Shown here: piece after piece, positions 1-13,588 of the stretch
Position numbering within the stretch: the first letter of the stretch is position 1
Layout of the letters: each line of letters opens with the position of its first letter
NCBI GenBank assembly: GCA_022419385.1
Contig: JAJUBI010000005.1
Span: 992,001 to 1,056,000, forward strand
DNA: 64,000 nt
Direction of reading: 5' to 3'
Source of the DNA: Paraconiothyrium sp. Pb-2020
Taxonomy: Eukaryota; Ascomycota; Dothideomycetes; Pleosporales; Didymosphaeriaceae
Position numbers and translations under genes: made by a program
The notes under the pieces: generated by a model
Seen by the model: the letters and a program-made list of their open reading frames with translations, nothing else
The model's database searches: none
What the model was told of the DNA's origin: nothing

Positions 1-3000
1 TTCATTCTCGAAAAGGCTATCGGGAGCAACCTTCACCGTATTATTCTCGCAGGACAAGCCAAGAAGGATATGGGCTATTGTGGGCCTTTGCGATACAGCG
101 ATGAGGCAGCTGTTGAGGAATTCGAGGATCCGAAGTTTGATGATGTAACCTGGTGCTTCTTGCAGAGCATCAAGCTCATCCACATTGAACTTCAGAAGGC
201 TGGCTAACGAGCGACCTATACGTTCTGCTTCGTTGTCTTTCTCAAGGATGCCAACAATCTTGCTGCGGCCGGTACGTTGCCCAAAGCCGGCTGGAGATAC
301 TGCAAGCTTTCGCGATGATGCCATCTTCTCTAAGAGTTGTAGAGAGGCAATTGTAAGCGACTCGTGCCCGGTACCACAATACAGGCCAAGATCCACGATG
401 ATTTGGAGGTTGTTGAGAACCGCGTCCTCGAAGGAGGCAAGCGAGAGGTTCGAAACGGGTGAACGGTGGATCGAGATTTGTTGCTTAAGCAGCGGACGAA
501 CAATGTCTAAGTAAGTAGCCTGCAGCTTCATAACCAGGTCCATCACCTCTATGCTCAACATCAATGATTGAACTAACGGCGAATCGGTAGGAGTGGCATC
601 AACTTCGGCGACGTCGTGATGAGACGATGCGAAGAGGGCTTTGATAACCTTGTCGTTGAAAAGCCATTCCATAACCCTTGTAAAAGGGTGCAGGGTGACA
701 TACACAGCCAACGATGAGGTTTCGATGACTTCGTCAACGGGAATGTGTGACTTGTTAGCAAAGACGACTAGATTTTCGTTGAAAGTCTGCAAGCACGTGA
801 CCATGAATCTCAGACAGGTCCATCTCAATACATGACGCTGCAATGGGTCTTGCACTTCCAGGCTTCTGTCAGCAAATACTTGGTGCATGACAAAGTCAAT
901 GTAGTTCTCGATGCCAGGGATACGTCGATTCGAGCCCAAAGCTTCTGGGAATGGAAGACTGTCGTTCAGCGTGTCGTTGTCCGGATATGGCTCCACCAGA
1001 GCCTGTAACAGGCGGATGAAAGCGATGGATTCGTCGTACCCATCTGCAAGAGTGGCCCATAGTTCGTCGCGAGGAGTCGAGTTCAGAGCGCTGGTTTGTT
1101 TTGAGCTAACATAAAACCCGGAAACCGTCCATTCATCCAGAGCATTCCACGTCGCAGTGGACCGCTCCTTGCTCTTATCCACAAGAAGGGCCGACGCAGC
1201 ATCGAATGCGGCTGCGCGAAGGCCAGTGACAACCTTGTCAGTGCACAACCCGAAGCATATACCCGCCAGGTTATACTCTGGATGCTCTAGAACATAATGG
1301 CGCGCTAAGGAAGACTCGCGACAAAGATGCCCTAGCAAACGCAGGTAGCTCTCGAGCATCGTTGCACTTTCAGGCTCCACGATCTGGTCGACCGCATGTT
1401 GTGACGGTGCGTATAAGCTGCCTTGAATGGTCTTCTTCGGTTCATGAATGTTGAGTTGGAATTCCATCAACTCATTGAATATGTGAGTATAGCTGAGGGA
1501 GCTGGTCCTTCGGATTTTACCAGTAGACGACGCTCCTTCTTCCAACAAGAAGCGATGCGCAGAGTCGGCGTTGGCGTTTCCAGTAGATATCGCGCGAAGC
1601 ATTTCGCAGAACATGGCAATTCGTGGCGTGGGTTGACGTTTGGCTGCCCATTGGAGGAAACCGTAAAGGTTGCTCTCCTTATCGGACCAAAAGTCTTCAG
1701 CAGCATCTGGTGAGCCGTCATATGCGTAGGAGACGATGACAAGGAATCGCTCGAGATGCAGAGGATATTCTCCTGTGGATTGTTGGAAATGTAGTTGTAG
1801 GCGCCTCCGCTGATCATCTTCCTCCGCTTTTAGTTTCCGTAGCGTATCGGGCATGTTAGTGATGAAGGAATCCACAAAGTACTGCAGTTGCTCAGTGACA
1901 AGAACTCGAAAGAATTCCTCAGGCTGAGGTGACTCAGGGGCCAGGACGGCCGCATCCTGCAAAAGTGACGAAATCATGCTGGTCTTCTGAGGATCATACC
2001 AACGCGTTGGCCGGACATCTTGGCTGAAAGAGAGCATGAAGTGGAATGCACCGTCGTCGAGAGCACGCATAAAAGCCTCAGAGCGAGATGTAGCTTCTTG
2101 GTCAAAGTTTACACCGTTGAGATCGACATCCTGCTGGTTTGGATCGGTGTATCGTCCACTGTACTCGGCTAACCACCAAGCCAATGTCGCTGCATGCAGA
2201 CCCCGCTGTGCCCATGGTTCGTTGTCTCTGGCAGCAAGCAGCGAGCTGTGGAGCGTCCTCGCATCCTTGGTTACCGTATTGGCCTCAGAGGCAATATGTG
2301 AGATTAGGCGCATTAAGACGGGGACGTAGTGAATCGTTATGAGGTCGTGTTTATCGATATTCTTTGCTCGGACGAGGAGTGCCTTCAAGTTTTCCATATT
2401 GGCGAAACCCTTTCTGATCATGTGCGTACAGATGGCGGCAAGGTTTTCGTGCTGGCGGGTGAGACTCTGCAGCTGATATGTCATTACCTCATTAAAACTC
2501 GCAGATTGAGCCTGGCCAACGACTTGGGCACTTTGAAGACGCTCTGCGATCTTCTGCAACCAGTTTTCGATATCGCCCATGCTGTCTAAGCACTTTCCCC
2601 AGAACTGATATGCAGACGCGAAGTTGTTTGTCCCATGAACACCAACAATGAAGTCTGCGGCCAATTGCAGCGTCTCAATGTCCACAATCTCGTCTTCGCC
2701 ACTGTCTAGCGCGGCTTTCATCAGAATACGCAAGCAAAGGAGGATGTATTCGCGGCGACGATGGAAGCGAATGATGGCAGTTTGCGCCTGCGGGCGGTCG
2801 AGATCTTGTGCCTCTTGTTGGGCGCCCATGAAGCACGCAGCAGCTTCCAGCTCGTCCAGGTCCAGCTCTTCGGCGACATTGAGAGCCTCCTGCTTGAATT
2901 CGTCGTTTACCTCATACGGTTCGTCGTCAATCGTGATCTTGCCTACACCATAACGTCAGCGTCGGTCCTGCCGCATAATTACTGAGGGCGCGCTTACCCG

Positions 3001-3181
3001 AGCTGAGCGCATTCCTGCTCTGATCGTTCTTCCTCTTCTTATTTACAAGCGCTTTGAACTCGTCGAGGTGGTTTTCGAGGTTCTGGCGTAGACGATCGAG
3101 CGTTGTTAGGCGGTTGTCGATGAGGGCGCATAGGTCGCGGTGCAGCGCCTCGAGCGCCTGAAGGCTGTCGTCGTCAGCCAT
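1..3181 (-). CDS. NUP192: Nucleoporin Nup192/Nup205 (3' part beyond window)
   Basis: Large inner-ring scaffold nucleoporin of the nuclear pore complex. Exon 1 is 3181-2998 and exon 2 runs from 2942 off the left edge; the 55-bp intron has a GTAAGC donor and TGTAG acceptor. About 1042 residues are visible and the frame stays open throughout. The N-terminus (MADDDSLQALEALHRDL) and internal blocks such as GSLYAPSQHAVDQIVEPES and LGHLCRESSLARHYVLEHPE are typical of fungal Nup192, as is the alpha-helical, repeat-free composition. Family members are about 1700 aa, so roughly the C-terminal third is missing here. It is divergent from TEL1 with 338 bp between starts. I see no sign of decay. The identification is from recognised family sequence, not a search. 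Confidence 0.9.
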
Positions 3182-3519
3182 GGGGAATTCGTAGGGAGGC
3201 TCTGCGCATCATGCGCGAGGCGAGGCGGGGAGCAGGTCGTTTATGTGGGATGTTACGGGCTGCAGCTCAAAGTTTCCTTGACGCGCTTGCTGGGAGCTCG
3301 GGCGCGCTTTCCTTTGCGACCCTTGTGGCTTGGCATAACACAGGGTGGGTGCGGAGGTCGCATCACCTCCGAGCGCAACAGCTTCCGCAAGGCTCAAATC
3401 ACACGGCGCACCGAGCCATGCGCAGCTTAAAGAGCGCTCGAACTGGCCGGTAGCGGCTAAATAATGCTTCCCGCCCTCTCCACTGCTCAGCTGGGGGTGA
3501 ACTGCGACCAGCCGCCAGC
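3182..3519. promoter_or_regulatory. Divergent promoter region NUP192/TEL1
   Basis: 338 bp between the start codons of two divergently transcribed housekeeping genes, so it must carry both promoters and 5' leaders. I see no convincing TATA box. Short ORFs here are not supported by any family similarity. Confidence 0.6.
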
Positions 3520-6500
3520 ATGGGCGTCACCAGCATCCAGGACGCGAAGGGTAAGACCAGCCCATAAGATGCTGTCGCACAGTGCTAACTGCAGGCAGTT
3601 CTGATCGCGACGACAAAGGTCAAGGAACGTGGAGCCGGCCTCAAGGATCTCATCCACATCCTAAAGCACAATCATGGCAAAGCGAGCCTCGAAACCATCA
3701 CCAACAAGGCGTACCTGGCGCTGTGCGAGACGCTCTTCCAATGCCTGCGAGACGAACGGTCAGCGTACCATCATGCCAAAAGCCACAAGGCTAAATCAGT
3801 CCAAACACACGCCAACCTCCTACAGCTTGCCGCCACTGCGCTCCGCCATGTTATCAACTCTGCCCTGCGCACCATCAAGACGACCACCGTCGAGCTGATC
3901 ATCGAGACGATTATCGAACTGCTGCCCGGAAATGATGGGAGGTTCTTAGAACACCTGGACGAGCTCCCTAAAGCGCTACGAGCTTTGTTGGAGTATCAAC
4001 CCCATGTCGAACGCATGTCACAAGCTTGTTGGGATGACACTGTCAGATTTTGCCTTGAGTCCCTCTCCAAGATCTTCTCCGAACAAGAAGAAGAGCCACA
4101 GGATAGCTGGGCTACGACAGTTTCGAGTCGCGTTCGGACCCCCTTCGAGTCCACCGATGGTGCACCTAAATCTAGTCTACGAGGCACTGACAGCGCACCA
4201 AGAGGCACTCCGCGAGGCACATTGTCTCGAAGCAAACGTTTTACCGATGAGCAGACCATCACAGCTGAGGATCTAGTTCAATGCCTGCGCATGCTCGTCA
4301 AGGCTTCTAATGCCCCTATTTCAGAGAGCGCAGATGTTCTTCTGAATGCCCTTGTCGCTTTTCTCCAAAAGAGGACGGGCCGTGGAAGCTCCGCTGCCCT
4401 TGCTGCAATCAATGCCATCTTACCTCGCACCATATTTTCCAAATCCCAGCTCAGTGAACAAGTCGTTAGGGAGCTCCTGCCGCTGCTGAGATCATTGTGG
4501 TCCGAACCTGCTATAAGAGACGAGATCATGATCACCTTGACTTACATCGAAGCGCATCTTTGCCATCTTGTGGCTACTGACGGTGATGATTTACTTAGAA
4601 CGGATTTAGAAGCACTTGTTGAAGCATTATACAGCGACTACAGACGCAGACACGAGACTACAGCCCATCAATTTCTCGAAGAAGACTACTTGTGTTTTCG
4701 CAGAGTAGGTGGAATTGCCGCGAACGCTCACCCGCAGTCAACGCACACGTTTTCCATGGACACTGAAAATGTTCGCTACGAGTCTTTGTGGACTACGGTC
4801 GCGACCATCGCAAGGCTATCCGCGATCTTAGACAACAGAAAGCGCACGCTCGCTCATGGTAAGGAACGTGAAGAAGGGCTAGCCACAAAGCGTCATCGCA
4901 TCACCCACCATCTCGGAGAGTATCTTCGACACGTCTCCGAGCCACGTTCCAACGCGAAACGATCCGCCCTGCAAGTCCTTGCATTTATGGTGCAGGAAGT
5001 TCCGCTTGACGACGACCAGATTGTGACTCTACTGGAGAAACTAACCGTCGTTATCTCTACTGAGAACGCTGTGCACTCATCCTGGGCCATGATTACACTG
5101 GCAGCGTGAGTCAATCTCCCCAATCCTATGAGCGAACTCTAACGCGAACAGGACCGCTTTCCAAAAACATGCTACAAATCCTGCATTGAAGCCCTATTGG
5201 TCTTCAGTCTGGCAATCTGCATCCCGAGCTATCACATCTCTGTCCTCGTGTCGTGCGGCCTGCCATTTGATGGACGTACTGTTGAAGCTCGACGTTGTTT
5301 CTTTCTCAACGGCCACTACTAGTGTACAAAGCATGCTGTCTTCGGTTGAACTCAGTGGACCAGCGGTTCTCACAGAGACAAGCGCGGCTTTCATGACTAC
5401 GGTGATTCGTGAGAGAGTCAAGGAGAACCCAACCAGTCACGGTATGACTGCTGAGAGGATACTCAACTGGCTGTTCGGCAAATGGACCCCACGTAAGCAC
5501 CTCGTAGCTTCACTGAGGACTGGCTAACTAAGCGAACAGATCTCTGGGCGGAACGAACGTCTACATCTCTCAACGCGCATCATTGCGATGCCCGCGACAT
5601 ACTCTCGCTATTACACGCGTGTCTCGATTGCTCTTTCGCCCCTGTACGAGCTTCCACTTTTCAGATGCTGGGCCCCATAGCTCAGGCACGTCGACGAACC
5701 AAAAATTTCACGGACCTCTCTGCTTATCTCCTACTCCTTGCTCCTCAAGAGGACTTTCTTAGGGACTTGCAGGACGTCTCTGATGTTGTAGATTCTACGC
5801 CATCCAGTCATGCCGTACAGCTTGAAAGCCGTTTAGTTGATTTCTGCGTCACTGAGTTAGAGCGGACGAAATCTCGGTGGAAAGCCATGTCGCAGCAAAA
5901 CTCACAAGGTATTACGTCCAATATGTGGCGTGTCATCACCAACTTTTGCATTGTTACGGGGGCACTGAGCGCTTTGCTTGAACGCAATGACCGTCCTGTG
6001 GCTGCACTAGATGTTGCTACAGACAGCATCGCGCAATCACTAGGGCAATTGCTCGCCAAACCTCAGACCGAGGAATACAAGATGGAGGCAGTTCTTGAAT
6101 CGTGTGCTGCCAGCCTACCAGACATCAACTCTCTTGATACTCTTTCCAAAACCGTATTTCGTGAGGCCGGAGTTTCGTTCTTGGCAAATCACTTATCACG
6201 CGCTCTCGGGAGCAGACAGGAGACGAAACAGTCCTTTTACGCGGCAGATGATGATTTTATGGAAGTCGATGGAGGTCTTGATTCGCAAATGACCAACGGC
6301 ACATCTGGACATGAGGTAGATGTGCCACGCCACGACATCCAAGCATACGGAGAAGCTGGTGCACTCCACGCATGCTGTGCGACCTACCTCCACCTGATCT
6401 CTTCGGTGGCTGATCAGGTCGAGGACGAGCGAGGCACCGTACCTTCGGAGTTTGTCGAGCATCTACTCTGCAAGTCTGAGCCCGACTTACTCCGTTCTCG

Positions 6501-9500
6501 ACAGCTAGTTCAGAGTCTACTGTGCGGCCACTTCCACATATCAGCAGTAGATTGCCTCAAACTCCTGGAAAGGCTTATGGAAGCTTTGATAGATCCCACT
6601 GCACGAGAGTATAACTCATCAGAAGTAGCCAATTGCATGATGGTTGAATCTCTGGTAGGAATGACCAAAGTATGGAGTCTTGAAGCTGCCGATCAGAGTT
6701 CACAGGACGTCAAAGAACAAACGAAAGCGCTCTACGATTACTACACTAGAGACATGGAGAGAAGCGGGTTCCGCGCGTCTCCAAGTCTTCAAATCCGCAT
6801 TGCCGACTTCTTACACGGGATGTTATGGTTCTATAGTCTTTCGGACGATACAAAATCGCCATCAGTACGTACAAGACTCTTTCAACTTTTATCGAAAGGC
6901 GAAATGACCGTCAAAAATCACATTGCCAAGAAGCTACCGACCATCTTCGAAGTTTGGTCTCTTTCTACGCACGATGACATCTTGCAAGACGTCGACAGTC
7001 ATCTTCCTGGAGACGGTGAAGACCTCGAAGGAATCGCGATGCGCTTGCTCGTTCTGTCGAAGCTGGCCTCCCGTTGGCATACTCTTCTCAGGCAATGTGT
7101 TTACCGTATTTTTGCAACCGCTGGCGTTGTCGCAGCCGCAGCTCAACATGCAAGCCACTGCATAACTGAAGTGGCCCGTGCCAAGAACTTGGGAGACTCT
7201 AAGTCTTTGTTTCGACTGTTCGCTCCCCAAGTAATTTTCACCTGGCTCGATCGCAAACGGAGTTTCGCCGAGATACCCCACACGATATTCGGTTACGACT
7301 CACTCAGGCATCTACTACATGATGTCGAGTCAGAAGCTGTCGGGCAAGCCATCATGCTTGGTTTGGAGTCTGAAGTCGACTACATCGCTGGAGAACTAGG
7401 GGTCAGTGTGTCAGAACTACTCGCGAAGAACATAAGCAAAGCCGCCGCGTACACCATATCCTGGGATACTTGTAGAGGGCACGGACGGAATCAAGATTTA
7501 CCGAGCAATGAACAGCTGCTTTGCAAGCTTATTAGCAAAAGCGGTCACGAGCAAAAGGTCAACGGTGAGAAGCGCAATAGCAGGATGGTCCAACTGGCTG
7601 GTTCTAAGCACATATCTTTGGATCAGCAGCATTTTCCACGAGCGCTCGGTTACTTATTTCAAACTGTTGACCACGAGGAGAAGATAAAGAAGTCACTTGA
7701 GAAGCGTAACTTGTCTGATCCGGCTCTCCATGCCCTGACAAGGATGCTCAATAATTCCCACTCATCGGTCGACTTCAACGTCGGCATCGAACCATCGTTC
7801 TCGGCGTTCTATCTACCCGATCAGGTCGACCGGCTGTGTCGCCGCACATTTGGTGCCATAACAAGCTTTTGGAATCCTACCACATACACGCTTGTCTTGC
7901 GGATGCTGCTAGATAGGATCCATCCGGCGCTTGGTTCCCTGTACGCCCGATCCATGATTCGCAAGATCAGAACAATCGTGGCTTTCGCAGGTCCGGTAGC
8001 GTATCAAGGTTACCCTTTACAGATGACGCTCCAATCACTGAGGCCTTTTCTCACAGACATCCAGTGTGCCGAAGATACCATCGGCATAATCCAGTACTTA
8101 TTCGAGAATGGTGTGCAATACCTAAGCGACAATCTCAGTTTCGTAACTGGAATCGGCTTATCCGTTTTGATTTCACTGCGGAGCTTTCTAGGGTCGTCCC
8201 AGCAGGTAATGACGCAACATTCTCAATATGTAGCCTCGATGGATTCTGCGAAAGCGTTCCACACATGGCTCACCGCGAAGCTCAAAGAATATGCCGAAAA
8301 TCTTACTATCAACGATCGATCTTCAGTCAATGCGTTCAAGCTCATAACGACAGCCGCTTCCCAGGTACGTCTACAGGGTAATTCCATCCGGGATAGTGAA
8401 GAAAGCAAACTTCTGCTGGAGATTCTGGAGGATGTCAGATCAGGTCGCAAGCTTTTGAACACCACATCTCGAGACGTGGCGCTCAACTTGCTGTGCCAAG
8501 ATTTCCAACCAGCGGCGACCGCCACGAACGACATACTTGGAAATGACGCGGAAGCTGCAGGCTACGCGCCTTTCGTGTGGGAGTCATGCCGACGAGGCAA
8601 CGTAGGCCATGGCTACCTGCGTTGGGCGGCGAGAGTGCTAGGCCGCGCGTTCAGCGCATTTGGCGGTGTCGAGCGAAGCACGGCACATTCTCATCCGTGG
8701 TCATCGCAGGATCCGAGCATGAAAGGCATCCTCGGTCGAGCTTCACGAGAAGCTATTGTTCAAGAAGTAATAAACATCCTTTACAGCGATGATCGCAAAG
8801 ATGTGAGCTTAGCAGAAGATGCGCTTCGAATAATAGTATCCCGACTCTCCCAACTCCGCCGCGACGAAGCGGATGAAGTTGTACGCAACATTCCGGAGGA
8901 CCTAGCGGAGGCGCTGAAGCTGGATCTGTCGCCAACCCCTACTCTGCATCAGCCCAGTGAATCTTTAAAGAGCATTGCCGCCCCTGCATCGCATACAAGA
9001 CCAGCATCAGAATGGATAAAGGACCTTGCTATCGCTCTGTGCAGTGCCGCCTCTCAAGATGATGTATTAGGGGCGCTTCCTCGGCTTCTCAATGGCATGA
9101 GCCACATGGCGGATAAGCTGTTTCCATACATTCTACACCTCGTTCTACTCAAGGAATTTGAAGGTGATAGGAAAGTTCGACAAATTATGTCCGATGCAAC
9201 AATGGTTTGGTTCACCAGTTGCGAGGCAACTCATGTGCCGTATGTACGCAGCCTCGTTCAAGCCATCCTATATCTTCGTAGCCAGCCGATTCCCAAGGAG
9301 ATGACAAGAGTAGATCGAGATAGATGGCTGGAAATTGATTTCCTGCGAGCATCTGAAGCCGCTACAACATGTGGTATGTTTCGAACGGCGTTATTATTTG
9401 CGGAAACATACTCGGGTACAACTTCTGTTAAAAGCGTTTCAAGGAGGTCATCTGTGCTACAAGAGCCTCCAAGGCTGCCTGTTAGATTACAGCTTGCAAT

Positions 9501-12500
9501 TTACAAGAACTTGGACGAGCCAGATTCATTTTACGGCGTCGACCAAGGTTCCAGCCTCTCATCTGCTATTGATCGGTTTGACTACGAAGGAGATGGGCTT
9601 AGCAGTATGCTGTTCCGAGGGGCTCGTTTCGGAAGCCAGATGCGCCGCTCCAACGTCCTAGATGCTTCCGATTCGCGCGGCTTTATCAGCAGCCTAATCA
9701 AGCTGAACATGGACAGCGTTGCCAACGCCCTCCTTTCTACCGATCAGTTGCGGGACATTGGAGACGAGGCGGTGGACTACACCTTGCACACAGCGCGGAA
9801 GCTTGGCAAGTGGGATATCAAAGCACCGGAATTAAATCACAGTGAATCTAGTAGTCTCTACAAAGCTTTCCAGGGACTTCACTACGCTACGAGCGAAGCC
9901 AATGCCCAAGCTAGCATTGACAGTCAACTATTAGCGACTATGGAATTTCTTTCTGGGCGCGAAGACTCCACGGCGTTAACTAAAGTTCGCTTGCGCACTC
10001 TAGCAGCGCTAACTGAAGCTGACGAGCTTGTCCGCTGTGGGAGTCCCGACCGACTACTTGATAGCTGGGATCGAATGAAGGGGCGTGAAAAGTGGATGCA
10101 GACCGGCGAGTAAGTTGTGATGATGGTATCCAATCTAGTAGCAGAGCTGACCTACATTCAGATTCGATGATGTACGCCAGCTGCTATCGTGCCGAGAGAC
10201 CTTGTTGAGTGTTATGGGCTCCAACAATGCCCTTCTGGAATCCATACATACACGGGCTGGCACGCTTCGTAGTATGGAAGTCGAGGCCCTTGTATCTACT
10301 TCGACGATCTGCAGAAGACACGGGGCGCTGCAAGAATCACTCACAAGTGTGACATATCTTAGCGACATTGTACAGGATTGTAAAGCATTCGGGCTTGATG
10401 TCGAGGCCAGTGCAAAATATGAAGAGGCCAACGTGCTATGGGACCATGGAGAGCAGGAGAAGTCGATACGCATTCGACAAGAACTGGTCGACTATGGCAA
10501 CTTCGATTCTCAGGATCAGAAAATAAGTCTTCCCGTATTGTTGGCCAAATTGGTGAGTTGATCGTAGTAAAGCACGCCAGCGTCCATTAACTTTTTCAGG
10601 GTCATCACGTAGCCGAAGCTCGATCGGCAACGCCTGAAAAGATCATTCAAAACTACCTGAAGCCTGCAATCAAAGAGCTTAAGGGCCAAACGCAAGGATC
10701 TGACCCTGGACAAGTCTTTCATGAGTTTGCTGTATTTTGTGATAAACAATTACAAAGCCCAGAAGCCGCTGCCGATAGTGACCGTGCGAAGTCTATCATG
10801 GATCGAAGAGCACAGGAGATCCAAGATTTCGAGAGACTCATCCGCTCAGAGACAAACAAGCAAATCCGCGACACCTACAAGAGGTCTCACCACAAAGCCC
10901 AAGTCTGGTACAAGCTGGACCATGCAGAATACGAAAGATTACGCAAAGGTCGCGAAGAATTGTTACGCCAATGTTTGGAGAATTATCTACTCTCACTACA
11001 AGCAAGCGACGAATACAATAGCGATGCACTCCGAGTATTCTCGCTTTGGCTGGAGCACTCCGAGACCACACTTGCGAACTCAGCAGTACACGCGCATATC
11101 GACAAGGTTCCTAGCGGGAAGTTCGCGCTGCTAATGAACCAGTTGTCTTCCCGTCTTCAATATGATCGGACGGACTTTCAGAAGTTGTTGACCCACCTAG
11201 TCTACCGCATTTGCATAGAGCATCCCTACCATGGCATGCACCAGATCTTTGCGATGCAGATGAAAACTGCCAATGTGACCAGGGAAGACATCATGAGGTC
11301 GAAAGACGAAGCAGCCAAATCGCGCCAAAAGGCTGCAGATCTCATCGCGCGCGAACTGGCAAAAGACAAGCGCGCTGCTACTATCTGGAGCTATCTTTAC
11401 CGTTCGAACGAGATCTACCACGCTCTTGCTATGTTCAAGGACGACAAGGAGCAGCGATCAGGCAGAGATATCCCTCTAGACAGATATCCGGAGTCAAAGG
11501 CATTGATGCAGAAAGTTCCTACCTACAAGGTTCCGCCAGCCACTCTACAAATCGAAGTCCGTGCCGATATGGACTATAGCCATCTTCCTCGGATTGTTAG
11601 GTTCAAATCCAGGATGAGCATTGCTAACGGTCTGAGTGCGCCCAAGGTCATCACAGCTATAGGATCTGATGGACAGAGCTACAAACAACTCGTAAGTACA
11701 CTTTTGCGTTGCATGGAACTTTCTAACCTTGCACACAGTACAAATCTGGCAATGATGACCTTCGGCAAGACGCGATAATGGAGCAAGTATTCGATCAGGT
11801 TTCCCGCCTCCTCAAAAAGCATACCGCAACACGACTGCGAAATTTGGGTATTCGCACGTACAAGGTGCTTCCGCTATCGACACGCTCCGGTCTCATGGAG
11901 TTCGTGCAGAACACGATCCCGCTTCATGCATGGTTGATGCCGGCACATGAGAGATATTATCCGCATGACTATAAGCCTGACAAATGTAGGAAGGAGATTG
12001 GAGCCGTTCAGCAAGACTCGCTGCAGAACCGCGTGAAGGTATGGAACAGAATTGCGGAGAACTTCCATCCCGTGATGCGTTATTTCTTCCTCGAACGCTT
12101 CCAAGATCCCGACGAATGGTTCGAGCGTCGTCTGGCGTACGCTCGATCCACAGCTGCTATTTCTATTTTGGGGCATGTACTTGGTCTTGGCGACCGGCAC
12201 TGTCACAATATTCTTCTCGACGAGAAGAGCGGAGAAGTCGTACACATCGACCTCGGTGTCAGTTTCGAAGCTGGTCGTGTCCTACCTGTGCCTGAAGTTG
12301 TACCATTCCGTCTCACCCGTGACCTCGTCGACGGCATGGGTTACACCAGAACTGAGGGCGTCTTCCGCCGCTGCTGCGAATTCACAATGGACACTCTCCG
12401 CGAAGAACGCGAATCCATAATGACTCTCCTAAACGTACTGCGTTACGATCCCCTCGTCAACTGGAGCGTAACCGCTACAAAGGCAAGACGCATGCAAGAG

Positions 12501-12773
12501 CAGCAGGACACAAATGCTGCGCATCGCTCTGGCACTGTCGGTCCGGAACGTACTCCTGCGCCATCCGGTATCTCTGTGGCAGATTTGGAGGTGCAAGGGG
12601 ATGACAAGAAAAAGGATGAGCAGGCGGGTGAGGCTGGGAGGGCCCTGAGCGTCGTGGAGAAGAAATTGAGCACAACGCTGAGCACGAAAGCGACGGTCAA
12701 TGAGCTTATCCAGAGTGCGACTGATGAGCGGAATCTGGCAGTGCTGTACATGGGATGGGCTAGTTACGCATAG
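3520..12773 (+). CDS. TEL1: Serine/threonine-protein kinase Tel1 (ATM ortholog)
   Basis: PI3K-like kinase that senses DNA double-strand breaks and maintains telomeres. Exons: 3520-3550, 3599-5105, 5152-5492, 5540-10109, 10162-10552, 10600-11691, 11739-12773; total 8967 nt, 2988 aa. The N-terminus after the first intron ([20 protein letters not shown]) fits the Tel1/ATM N-terminal TAN motif. The long middle part is helical HEAT-type sequence. FAT-region sequence ends before a kinase domain at about residues 2600-2860, with [18 protein letters not shown], the catalytic loop [17 protein letters not shown] and the metal-binding HIDLGVSFE (DLG in place of DFG, as is normal in this family). A FATC tail ends in YMGWASYA. 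Length matches filamentous-fungal Tel1. All introns are 44-52 bp with GTRAG-type donors. The gene appears intact. Confidence 0.94.
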
Positions 12774-13588
12774 CATCATGATCAATGCGTAGCTACGTTC
12801 ATTAGACGGGGTCGCCGTACAATATTTTTGAGACATCGTCCGAGACTTTTATCAAATGATGAGGCTAGCTTGAGAATTGGTGTACGTCTCGTAGGTCAAT
12901 ATTTAGTATTATTTATAGGTACGGCGGATGCATTCTCTATCAGGGAGCCTTCAGTGAGGTGTTTTCCAAAGCTACAGTCTGGTGTCCCTTGCATTGTGTC
13001 TAATTGGTGTTACGTTGAGATAGTCTGTAGATTGCTTATTTGGCCTGGTAAAGCCAAACACGCTTCAATTACTCGTACTTTAGCTAGACTCCCAATTTGA
13101 CTTAGCAATGGACTTTAATGAATAAATTAGGGTCCGAAGCTACGCATTACGTGAGGGATTCATCGTAATCCTGCGGTGAGGCATACTCCTAGGGGTTAAC
13201 ACGGAGTGTCCGGGTATGTATTTTATTCCACCCCAGCTTCCCCGCAACCCCCACCCCACCCCCGCCGCGCTTATCTCTAGCTTCGTTTCCCCAAACGATA
13301 TAGCTTCTGTCTACGGACCAGACCGGAAATACCAACCGTATGAGCGTGCCATTCCTCCGACGCCGTTTCTTATCCGATGCGTCATAAGGCTGGGAGGAAT
13401 CTTCCATGCCAAGCTAGAATACGGAAGCCCAGACGGCCGGCAAAACTTGATATGAAGGATATTTCTATGTTATTCTCCTCTTGTCCTTGCCAACGAAAGT
13501 CTGTAAATGTTCATGATATGTTAACTCTCGAGTCGGCCTTTGCCATTTCAGTCATCACCAGCGACTGTATTACTACCCATTCACAGCC
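12774..13588. other. Intergenic: TEL1 3' flank and dehydrogenase promoter
   Basis: 815 bp with no supported gene. The left part is AT-rich and probably holds the TEL1 3' UTR and terminator. The right part holds a strongly C-rich tract, annotated separately, and the 5' leader of the next gene. Confidence 0.6.
13231..13265 (-). promoter_or_regulatory. Cluster of CreA/Mig1-like (SYGGRG) sites
   Basis: Read on the minus strand, five matches to the carbon-catabolite repressor consensus SYGGRG lie within 35 bp (plus-strand CCCCAG at 13231, CCCCGC at 13240, CCCCAC at 13249 and 13254, CCCCGC at 13260). They sit about 325-360 bp upstream of the dehydrogenase start. The consensus is short and any C-rich tract will score, so binding is an inference. 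Confidence 0.4.
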